Origin: Chloroflexota bacterium
GTDB lineage: Bacteria; Chloroflexota; Dehalococcoidia; UBA1151; UBA1328
Reading direction: 5' to 3'
NCBI GenBank assembly: GCA_002687335.1
Contig: NYZY01000074.1
Coordinates: 1 to 9,307, forward strand
DNA length: 9,307 nucleotides
The notes under the pieces are model-generated. The model was not told the DNA's origin. It saw only the letters and a program-made list of their open reading frames with translations, and searched no databases. Numbering within the stretch: position 1 is the first letter of the stretch; the number at the start of each line of letters is the position of its first letter. Both the position numbers and the translations under genes were made by a program. Shown here piece after piece: positions 1-5,229 of the stretch.

Positions 1-18
1 CCCTGCATTTCTGCAAGG
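1..18 (-). terminator. Possible terminator hairpin after the tRNA cluster
   Basis: Read on the minus strand, this stretch folds into a 7-bp stem (CCUUGCA with UGCAGGG, one G-U pair) closed by a GAAA tetraloop. It begins 23 bases downstream of the 3' end of the last tRNA, where a terminator or processing hairpin would be expected. The bases that would carry a U-tract lie outside the window, so intrinsic termination cannot be confirmed. Confidence 0.3.
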
Positions 19-41
19 ACTTCTTCAGTTTGAATTGAGAT

Positions 42-118
42 TGGTGGGCGGTGGAGGACTCGAACCTCCGACCCCCTGCTTGTAAGGCAGGTGCTCTAAC
101 CAACTGAGCTAACCGCCC
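42..118 (-). tRNA. tRNA-Val(TAC)
   Basis: Full cloverleaf on the minus strand. The acceptor stem GGGCGGT pairs with ACCGCCC, followed by discriminator A and an encoded CCA (42-44). The anticodon stem CCTGC/GCAGG holds the loop CTTACAA, so the anticodon is TAC, reading GUA and related valine codons. The T stem (GGAGG/CCTCC) is perfect. It is the last gene of the five-tRNA cluster, 16 bases after tRNA-Arg, and is closely similar to the tRNA-Val(CAC) at 373-449, suggesting they are duplicates. Confidence 0.96.
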
Positions 119-134
119 AATCTAAACAATAAAA

Positions 135-211
135 TGGCGCGCTTGGCGGGATTCGAACCCACGACCTCAGCCTTCGCAGGGCTGCGCTCTATCCAGCTGA
201 GCTACAAGCGC
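135..211 (-). tRNA. tRNA-Arg(GCG)
   Basis: Cloverleaf on the minus strand with acceptor stem GCGCTTG/CAAGCGC, discriminator G and encoded CCA (135-137). The anticodon stem CAGCC/GGCTG encloses the loop CTGCGAA, giving anticodon GCG, which reads CGC and CGU. Most bacteria read these codons with an ACG anticodon deaminated to inosine, so a G34 arginine tRNA is uncommon in bacteria. The stems are intact, so it looks functional. Confidence 0.93.
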
Positions 212-243
212 ATTATGCAATAAACGCATATATGAATATTACT

Positions 244-260
244 CCAATAAAAAAAATTGG
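244..260 (-). other. T8 run inside a short palindrome directly after tRNA-Leu
   Basis: On the minus strand the CCA end of tRNA-Leu is followed after one base by eight consecutive T, and then ATTGG, so that CCAAT and ATTGG flank the T run. A U-tract right behind the GC-rich tRNA acceptor/T stems could terminate or pause transcription, or mark a processing site. The palindrome itself is weak (5 bp), so the role is a guess. Confidence 0.25.
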
Positions 261-343
261 TGCCGAGAGCGAGAGTCGAACTCGCACGCCCTTGCGGGCA
301 CTACGCCCTGAACGTAGCGCGTCTGCCATTTCGCCACCTCGGC
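258..343 (-). tRNA. tRNA-Leu(CAG)
   Basis: A type II tRNA of 86 bases on the minus strand. The acceptor stem GCCGAGG pairs with TCTCGGC, followed by discriminator A and encoded CCA (258-260). The anticodon stem CTACG/CGTAG holds the loop TTCAGGG, giving anticodon CAG for codon CUG. The long variable arm forms its own stem (GCCC/GGGC around GCAA), as expected for leucine. The T stem GCGAG/CTCGC is perfect. Confidence 0.95.
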
Positions 344-372
344 ACAAGAGGTTAAGTTGTAATTAACCCAGT

Positions 373-449
373 TGGTGGGCGATGGGGGACTCGAACCTCC
401 GACCTCTTACGTGTGAAGCAAGCGCTCTAACCAACTGAGCTAATCGCCC
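373..449 (-). tRNA. tRNA-Val(CAC)
   Basis: Cloverleaf on the minus strand with acceptor GGGCGAT/ATCGCCC, discriminator A and encoded CCA (373-375). The loop TTCACAC gives anticodon CAC for codon GUG. Two weak points are visible: the anticodon stem CTTGC/GTAAG contains a G-U pair, and the T stem GGAGG/CCCCC has an A-C mismatch in the middle, where the sister tRNA-Val(TAC) has a proper pair. It is probably still functional but more relaxed than its neighbours. Confidence 0.93.
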
Positions 450-458
450 TTATTTCAA

Positions 459-487
459 ATTATACCTTCTGAAACTCGTATTCCAGA
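459..487 (-). promoter_or_regulatory. Possible internal promoter before tRNA-Val(CAC)
   Basis: A perfect -10 box TATAAT (minus strand, 459-464) ends 9 bases before the 5' end of tRNA-Val(CAC), which would place the transcription start 2-3 bases before the mature tRNA. The -35 is poor: TCTGGA at 482-487 with a 17-base spacer, or CTGGAA with 16. It lies in the 83-base gap after tRNA-Met, the largest gap in the cluster, so a second transcription start here is plausible. Confidence 0.4.
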
Positions 488-532
488 CACCAACCAACGA
501 ATACATCAAAGATCAAAGTCTAGAAATATGAA

Positions 533-609
533 TGGTGGCGATGGTGAGACTTGAACTCACGACCTCACGCTTATGAAGCGCGCGCTCTAACCAGCTGAGC
601 TACATCGCC
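533..609 (-). tRNA. tRNA-Met(CAT), elongator type
   Basis: Cloverleaf on the minus strand with acceptor GGCGATG/CATCGCC, discriminator A and encoded CCA (533-535). The loop TTCATAA gives anticodon CAT. It is not the initiator: the first acceptor pair is a normal G-C and the anticodon stem (CGCGC/GCGTG) lacks the three consecutive G-C pairs of initiator tRNAs. The D-arm and acceptor resemble elongator Met more than the Ile2 tRNA that carries lysidine, although that alternative cannot be wholly excluded. It is the first gene of the cluster in the direction of transcription. Confidence 0.92.
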
Positions 610-651
610 ACTATGTTGAACAGAAACCGTGATCACAGGTTCCAGCCAATC

Positions 652-680
652 ATGTTAGCCACGGGCTAAACCGTGGTCAA
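652..680 (-). promoter_or_regulatory. Likely promoter of the tRNA cluster
   Basis: On the minus strand TTGACC (675-680, 5 of 6 matches to the -35 consensus) and TAACAT (652-657, 4 of 6) are separated by exactly 17 bases. Transcription would start about 645 and run into tRNA-Met after a leader of about 35 bases. It is the best sigma70-like pair upstream of the cluster. Its spacer is occupied by the palindrome listed separately. Confidence 0.5.
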
Positions 681-681
681 C
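654..681. repeat. Inverted repeat covering the tRNA promoter spacer
   Basis: The core is a perfect CCACGG-N6-CCGTGG. The arms extend to 11 positions each (GTTAGCCACGG and CCGTGGTCAAC) with one G-T pair and one mismatch. It sits downstream of moaC and could form a hairpin at the end of that transcript, but no T run follows on the minus strand, which argues against an intrinsic terminator. Its placement between the -35 and -10 boxes fits an operator instead. Confidence 0.5.
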
Positions 682-726
682 GACATCGGATATCACTGTC
701 TTTGTCAATTAATAAACAACTGAGGA

Positions 727-1215
727 TCAACCCGATACGTAATCACCGCTCTTTCCACCACTTTTACGCAGTAACCTCAGTCCTTCGACACTAATAGCAC
801 GGTCGACTGACTTGCACATATCGTAAATGGTCAGTGCCGTGAGACTTGCTGAGGTCAAAGCTTCCATTTCCACGCCCGTCTTACCAGACGTACGAACAGT
901 CGCAGTGACAGCGATACCTACGTCATCTGAGAGATCATCAAAATCGATTGTTATTTGATCGATATTCAAAGGATGACATAACGGAATCAGTTCTGAAGTA
1001 CGCTTACCGGCCATAATCCCTGCTACCCGTGCTACGCCTAGTACATCACCTTTATCGAATCCACCTGATCGGATAAGATCTAGAGTGGACTGAAGCATAT
1101 GGAGTTCACAACGTGCCACAGCAGTTCGAGCTGTTACATCTTTTGATCCAACATCTACCATGCGAGCGTTACCTGATTCATCAATATGGCTTAAGTTAGA
1201 TGATCCTTCAGTCAT
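727..1215 (-). CDS. moaC: Cyclic pyranopterin monophosphate synthase MoaC
   Basis: MoaC takes the 3',8-cyclo-GTP made by MoaA and rearranges it to cyclic pyranopterin monophosphate, the first stable intermediate of molybdenum cofactor synthesis in the cytosol. The 162-residue length is normal. Visible family signatures are MVDVGSKDVTAR (19-30), AGKRTSELIPLCHP (69-82), GKTGVEMEALT (111-121) and LTIYDMCK (128-135), ending in RLLRKSGGKSGD. By alignment with E. coli MoaC the catalytic Lys51, Asp128 and Lys131 correspond to K55, D132 and K135 here, all present. The ATG directly follows the TAA of rnhA with no base between, and AGGTG lies 5 bases upstream of the ATG inside rnhA, so translation is probably coupled. 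It is the last gene of the moaA-rnhA-moaC block. Confidence 0.97.
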   Translation of the reverse strand: MTEGSSNLSHIDESGNARMVDVGSKDVTARTAVARCELHMLQSTLDLIRSGGFDKGDVLGVARVAGIMAGKRTSELIPLCHPLNIDQITIDFDDLSDDVGIAVTATVRTSGKTGVEMEALTSASLTALTIYDMCKSVDRAISVEGLRLLRKSGGKSGDYVSG

Positions 1216-1704
1216 TTAAGCACCTGCCTCAATAAATCCTTCATCGAGTATCTGATCTCCACCCCTTGCAGCTGTATTAGCCAATTCATCACAACGCTCA
1301 TTCTCGGGATGACCTGTATGCCCACGAATCCACTCAAAACGTACATCGTGTCGATCACATACTTTTAGCAGCCGTTCCCACATGTCCGGATTTAGAGCCC
1401 GCTCCTTCTTGTTACGCATCCACCCGTTTGCCTGCCATCTAGCCGCCCATCCTTTTTCAATCCCGTTGATCACGTACTGAGAATCTGTTGTCAGCACCAC
1501 CCGCTGATGACCCTTGAGCGCATCTAGGGCGGTAATAGCTCCCAACAACTCCATACGGTTATTTGTGGTGCGAACAAAACCTTGGCTAAATTCTTTTACA
1601 TTTTCACCATATTTAAGAACTGCCCCATATCCACCAGGACCAGGATTTCCAATTGCTGATCCGTCGGAAAAGGCATAAACAATCGTATCGATATCTTTCA
1701 ACAT
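1216..1704 (-). CDS. rnhA: Ribonuclease HI
   Basis: Type 1 RNase H, cutting the RNA strand of RNA-DNA hybrids (R-loops, Okazaki primers). At 162 residues it is close to the E. coli enzyme (155). The catalytic DEDD set is complete: D14 in FSDGSAIGNPGPGGYG, E52 in NNRMELLGA, D74 in TTDSQYV and D139 in NERCDELAN, with the assisting H129 in RGHTGHPENE. A basic/aromatic handle region (W86-R102, with RWQANGWMRNKKER) is present as in the E. coli form. The start ATG has a weak AGGT a few bases upstream. It lies 44 bases after moaA and its stop codon abuts moaC, so it appears co-transcribed with two molybdenum cofactor genes with no obvious functional link. Confidence 0.96.
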   Translation of the reverse strand: MLKDIDTIVYAFSDGSAIGNPGPGGYGAVLKYGENVKEFSQGFVRTTNNRMELLGAITALDALKGHQRVVLTTDSQYVINGIEKGWAARWQANGWMRNKKERALNPDMWERLLKVCDRHDVRFEWIRGHTGHPENERCDELANTAARGGDQILDEGFIEAGA

Positions 1705-1748
1705 TTACCTAAAGTTACCCTGAAGTGGCGACATAGCTATACGAAGGG

Positions 1749-2792
1749 CTAGCCACCGATGTAATACATTTCAACTTTGCTGACATCTGAATCACTATTA
1801 AACTCAGTGTCCCTCGATCGTAACTCTGAATAGCGATCACTCCTACCTGTCCAAACACTAGTAATTATCTCAGCGAGCTCCGCATCAGTAGCCCCTGAAC
1901 GCATAGGAGTTTTGAGATCCGTTCCACCAGATGCAAATAAGCAGGTAATCAACTTTCCGTCCGTAGATAGTCGAGCCCTTGTGCAATCACCACAAAACGG
2001 CTTAGATACTGAAGATATAACACCAATTTCACCACTACCATCAACATATCTATACCGGCTCGCAACCTCTCCTGGGTAATTGGGTTCAATGGGTTCAATC
2101 GGAAATTCTGTATTAATGGCATGGATGACTTCGGTGGAGGTGAAAACCTGTGAAAGTTCCCAGCCATTTTTAGTTCCGACGTCCATAAATTCAATAAACC
2201 TGACGATAACTCCAGTGCCTTTGAAGTACCGAGCAGTATCAACCAGTGTGTGCTCGTTGACACCGCGTTGAACTACGACATTGATCTTAATTTGTTCAAA
2301 ACCAAGCGATGCTGCTGCTTTTATACCAGCGAGGGTATTTTCTGGCCCCTGCGGACGCCCTGACATCTCTTTGAATATGTCCGGGTCGATCGAATCAAGA
2401 GAAATAGTTAATCGATTCAGCCCAGCATCTTTTAATTCAGTGGCATTGTTTTCAAGTAAATATCCGTTAGTCGTCAGGGCTATATCATCAATACGATCAA
2501 TAACAACCAATTTCGAAATAAGGTCGGGAAGATTTGCCCGGACAAGTGGCTCGCCACCAGTAATCCGAACCTTCGAAACACCGATTCTCACAAATAATCT
2601 TGTCAGACGATCGATTTCTTCGAAGGAGAGGACATGAGGTCGTGGCAAAAATTCATACTTTTCTCCATAAACCTCCGCAGGCATACAATATGGGCACCTG
2701 AAATTACAACGATCTGTCACGGAAATACGCAGATCGCGGATAGGCCGACCGAATCTGTCAGTCATATGTTTCGAGACAGGAGAATCAACCAT
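1749..2792 (-). CDS. moaA: GTP 3',8-cyclase MoaA (radical SAM)
   Basis: MoaA uses S-adenosylmethionine and two [4Fe-4S] clusters to cyclise GTP to 3',8-cyclo-GTP, which MoaC then processes. The radical SAM motif CxxxCxxC is C29, C33, C36 (CNFRCPYC), and the SAM-binding GGEP motif is at 79-82 (in ITGGEP). The C-terminal cluster that binds GTP is C267, C270 and C284 (CGDC...LITC). The essential C-terminal Gly-Gly is present (GG at 346-347). At 347 residues it is of normal or slightly large size. The ATG at 2792 has no clear ribosome-binding site. A second in-frame ATG at codon 10 (before TDRFGRPIRDLR) also lacks one, so the start is uncertain by nine residues. It is the first gene of a moaA-rnhA-moaC run; the 117-base gap before it holds no convincing promoter. 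Confidence 0.97.
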   Translation of the reverse strand: MVDSPVSKHMTDRFGRPIRDLRISVTDRCNFRCPYCMPAEVYGEKYEFLPRPHVLSFEEIDRLTRLFVRIGVSKVRITGGEPLVRANLPDLISKLVVIDRIDDIALTTNGYLLENNATELKDAGLNRLTISLDSIDPDIFKEMSGRPQGPENTLAGIKAAASLGFEQIKINVVVQRGVNEHTLVDTARYFKGTGVIVRFIEFMDVGTKNGWELSQVFTSTEVIHAINTEFPIEPIEPNYPGEVASRYRYVDGSGEIGVISSVSKPFCGDCTRARLSTDGKLITCLFASGGTDLKTPMRSGATDAELAEIITSVWTGRSDRYSELRSRDTEFNSDSDVSKVEMYYIGG

Positions 2793-2909
2793 TTAAGACA
2801 TGAATTTCAAAAAAACTATGCAATAGCCGCGTCGAGGACTCTATCCAATATACCGTTACGAGTGATTTCATTCTTCGCTATATCGTAGTTTTACTGTGAG
2901 AAAGCGGCT

Positions 2910-3521
2910 CTAAAACAAAGCCTTTAAAGTATCTTGCAGCCCTCGTAGTGCAACACCCCGATGACTAATCGCATCCTTTTCAGCAGCAGACATTTGAGCA
3001 GTAGTTTTAGCACAACGAGGTATCCAAAATACAGGATCATATCCAAAACCTTTATGCCCAATCGGCTCATGCATGATAGCCCCTTCTACTACACCTTCAC
3101 TTGTTACAAGCCCACCGGGCACACCAGGCCCTGCAACTGCAATCACAGCAATAAACCGCGCAGCACGTTCCCATCCAGGGACATCATGCATATTCTCCAG
3201 AAGCAAATTGACCCGATCTTCATCATTAAAACCGTCACCACCATATCTAGCAGACAAAACTCCGGGGGCACCATTTAACGCATCGACAACCAGACCGGAA
3301 TCATCAGCCAAGGTCACTTCTCCTGATACGTCAGCGTACTGCCGGGCCTTAAGTACCGCATTTTCCTGAAACGTAGATCCTGTTTCTTCTACTTCAATAT
3401 CGATTTGAAGATCATCAAGTCCAACTACGTCAAATACTCGGTCTATCGATAATTGCGACAGCATTCGCGAAAACTCACGAACCTTGCCCGAATTACGTGT
3501 AGCGATTAACAATTTCTTCAC
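2910..3521 (-). CDS. rdgB: RdgB/HAM1 family dITP/XTP pyrophosphatase
   Basis: Hydrolyses non-canonical purine triphosphates (dITP, ITP, XTP) to the monophosphate and pyrophosphate, cleaning the nucleotide pool. With a GTG start at 3521 the protein has 203 residues, normal for the family, and its first residues VKKLLIATRNSGK line up with the E. coli start MQKVVLATGNVGK. Key residues: N10 and K13, the EETGSTFQENA segment (46-56), D74 of LADDSGL (the general base, E. coli Asp69), the GFGYDPVF base-recognition motif (158-165) and SHRG (186-189). A strong GGGGAGG lies 12 bases upstream of the GTG, slightly far but the only good ribosome site. A longer reading frame from a TTG at 3587 exists but overlaps the promoter and adds 22 residues without family similarity. 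It lies upstream of moaA on the same strand and diverges from the oxidase operon. Confidence 0.94.
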   Translation of the reverse strand: MKKLLIATRNSGKVREFSRMLSQLSIDRVFDVVGLDDLQIDIEVEETGSTFQENAVLKARQYADVSGEVTLADDSGLVVDALNGAPGVLSARYGGDGFNDEDRVNLLLENMHDVPGWERAARFIAVIAVAGPGVPGGLVTSEGVVEGAIMHEPIGHKGFGYDPVFWIPRCAKTTAQMSAAEKDAISHRGVALRGLQDTLKALF

Positions 3522-3533
3522 CGTGAAACCAAA

Positions 3534-3540
3534 CCTCCCC
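3534..3540 (-). promoter_or_regulatory. Ribosome binding site deciding the rdgB start
   Basis: GGGGAGG on the minus strand matches the anti-Shine-Dalgarno sequence well and lies 12 bases before the GTG at 3519-3521. It lies inside the longer TTG-initiated frame, so it favours the short 203-residue product. Confidence 0.6.
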
Positions 3541-3558
3541 TCGATAGTATAAATAGAC

Positions 3559-3587
3559 ATGATAAAAATATGAATTTCTAACGCCAA
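3559..3587 (-). promoter_or_regulatory. Likely rdgB promoter
   Basis: TTGGCG (3582-3587, 4 of 6) and TATCAT (3559-3564, 5 of 6) are spaced by 17 bases on the minus strand. The start of transcription would fall near 3552, about 12 bases before the GGGGAGG ribosome site. The -35 box contains the TTG of the longer rdgB frame, so a transcript from here could not encode the longer form. Confidence 0.55.
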
Positions 3588-3722
3588 TTAACCATTGCAA
3601 GCACAGTTTAGTAATGTTAGGCTTCTTTAGTTTTCAACACGTTTTCACCCATCTATATCGGTTGGTGATTCCTCACGAAAATAACATATCCTAACCATCG
3701 GAAATTTACGTACTGCCACCAG
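3588..3722. other. Divergent intergenic region between rdgB and the oxidase operon
   Basis: This AT-rich stretch should carry the promoter of the oxidase operon. The best plus-strand candidates are poor: TTTCAA-N16-TATATC, and TTGGTG-N17-CATATC. No Shine-Dalgarno sequence is seen in the bases before the coxB ATG. No clear operator or terminator was found. Confidence 0.4.
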
Positions 3723-5183
3723 ATGTATCGATTTTCAAAGCTACCCTTTTCGCTCCGTACAGTTCTAGTACTAATTGTCCCAGCCATCGCCGGTCTCTTG
3801 GCCGCATGTACCCCCAACAATAATCAATCTACTTTCGGCACAGCCGGCCCAATAGCTTCTGACCAAGCAGATTTATTCATCTTCATATTTTGGATTGCAG
3901 CGGTAGTCTTTATCCTTGTGGAAGGCGCGATCATATACACGTCTATCAGGTATAGACGACGTTCAAACTCAGACAAACTACCGTACCAAACCCACGGTAA
4001 TGACAAACTCGAGATTACGTGGACGATCATTCCAGTATTGATCTTATTGGCTATCGCAATTCCAACTCTCACTGATATTTGGGAGCAACAAAATGGCGCT
4101 CCCACTGACAAAGGAGAAGTCCTAAACGTTGAGGCAATTGGCCATCAATGGTGGTTCGAATTCCGATATCCCGACCATGAGGTTATAACCGCCAACGAGC
4201 TTCATATCCCCGTAAACCGCCCGGTAGGATTCAAACTCGAGTCTCAGGACGTCATACACAGTTTATGGGTACCAAAAATTGCCGGCAAGGTTGATATGGT
4301 CCCGCTGAATGACAACTACCTGTGGATGATGGGTGACGAGGTGGGAGAGTACTACGGACAATGCGCAGAATTTTGTGGAATAGCGCACGCTCATATGCGA
4401 TTCCGAGTGTTCGTACATACCGAAGAAGATTTCAATGCGTGGATATCAAGCATGCACACAGCATCTGATCCGCCAACCGCAGGTTCCACGGAAGCCTCCG
4501 GAAAGAGTTTATTCGCTGGACATTGTTCTTCATGCCACACAAATGATTCAACAGCTTCTGGATCCTACGCACAGGAAGTAAGCTCTCAGCAAGCGCGCTG
4601 GAACGCTTGGATATCGGATGTCGAAAATTCAGCCATAGTTTCTGCACCTAACCTTACCCACTTCGGAACTCGTTCAACATTGGCTGCCGGAATCAAAGAC
4701 CTTAATCACGAATCGCTTGTTGGGTGGATTACCGACCCATCTACAATCAAAATCGGCACTCGGATGCAGGATCATGCAGCTATTTACAATACTGCTGATG
4801 GCAAAGCAAATCTATCCACCGATGAAATTTCAGATATCGCCGCATACCTGCTATCTCTAAAGCCAGGTACAGGCACCAGAAATGAGATCTCCGATACTTC
4901 CAGTGAAGGGGGCATTGACGCCGTTGAAATATTCGTCACCAACTGTTCAGCATGCCACTCAACGGGCGATGACAAAATCGTAGGCCCAGGACTGGCTGGA
5001 GTCGACGACCGAGCCGGCAGCCGCGTCGATGGCCTGAGCGCCAATGAATACCTTGAGCAATCGTTGAGAAAACCCGATGCATTTATCGTAGATGGGTACA
5101 CCCCAGGGTTGATGCCCAACTGGGAGAAGCTCGGTGACGATTCAATTGATGCCCTTATCACCTATCTGAAAACCTTGAAGTAA
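3723..5183 (+). CDS. coxB: Cytochrome c oxidase subunit II with two fused cytochrome c domains
   Basis: Subunit II (also ctaC) passes electrons from cytochrome c to subunit I through the binuclear CuA centre outside the membrane. The 486-residue protein has, in order: a lipoprotein signal with lipobox LAAC (cysteine 29); two membrane helices (about 50-72 and 97-117); the CuA cupredoxin domain with H179, C214, E216, C218, H222 and M225 in the canonical spacing; a first cytochrome c domain with CSSCH (268-272) and probable axial M348; and a second with CSACH (408-412) and probable axial M464 in GLMPNW. A standard subunit II has no heme, and caa3 types usually have one. The stretch between CSSCH and APNLTHFG looks about 20 residues longer than usual and repeats the NAWIS motif of 238-242 at 294-298. 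No Shine-Dalgarno is visible before the ATG. It is the first gene of the operon, 46 bases before ctaD. Confidence 0.96.
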   Translation: MYRFSKLPFSLRTVLVLIVPAIAGLLAACTPNNNQSTFGTAGPIASDQADLFIFIFWIAAVVFILVEGAIIYTSIRYRRRSNSDKLPYQTHGNDKLEITWTIIPVLILLAIAIPTLTDIWEQQNGAPTDKGEVLNVEAIGHQWWFEFRYPDHEVITANELHIPVNRPVGFKLESQDVIHSLWVPKIAGKVDMVPLNDNYLWMMGDEVGEYYGQCAEFCGIAHAHMRFRVFVHTEEDFNAWISSMHTASDPPTAGSTEASGKSLFAGHCSSCHTNDSTASGSYAQEVSSQQARWNAWISDVENSAIVSAPNLTHFGTRSTLAAGIKDLNHESLVGWITDPSTIKIGTRMQDHAAIYNTADGKANLSTDEISDIAAYLLSLKPGTGTRNEISDTSSEGGIDAVEIFVTNCSACHSTGDDKIVGPGLAGVDDRAGSRVDGLSANEYLEQSLRKPDAFIVDGYTPGLMPNWEKLGDDSIDALITYLKTLK

Positions 5184-5229
5184 ATGCCAGCATGAGCGCA
5201 ATTAGCAAGCCCGGCTGTGGAGCTAAATA

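Noticed and set aside
654..681. Inverted repeat as an intrinsic terminator of the moaC transcript
   Set aside because: No T-tract follows on the minus strand and it overlaps a good promoter, so terminator was not the preferred call.
703..708. Perfect TTGACA on the minus strand before the tRNA cluster
   Set aside because: No acceptable -10 box lies at 15-19 bases from it; the TTGACC-N17-TAACAT pair is better.
2634..2888. Plus-strand reading frame of 84 codons overlapping the start of moaA
   Set aside because: It is mostly antisense to moaA, has no family features and no convincing ribosome site; it is a shadow frame.
2825..2909. AGCCGC and GCGGCT at the two ends of the moaA-rdgB gap
   Set aside because: Only 6 bp of pairing separated by 73 bases, with no supporting structure between; chance is likely.
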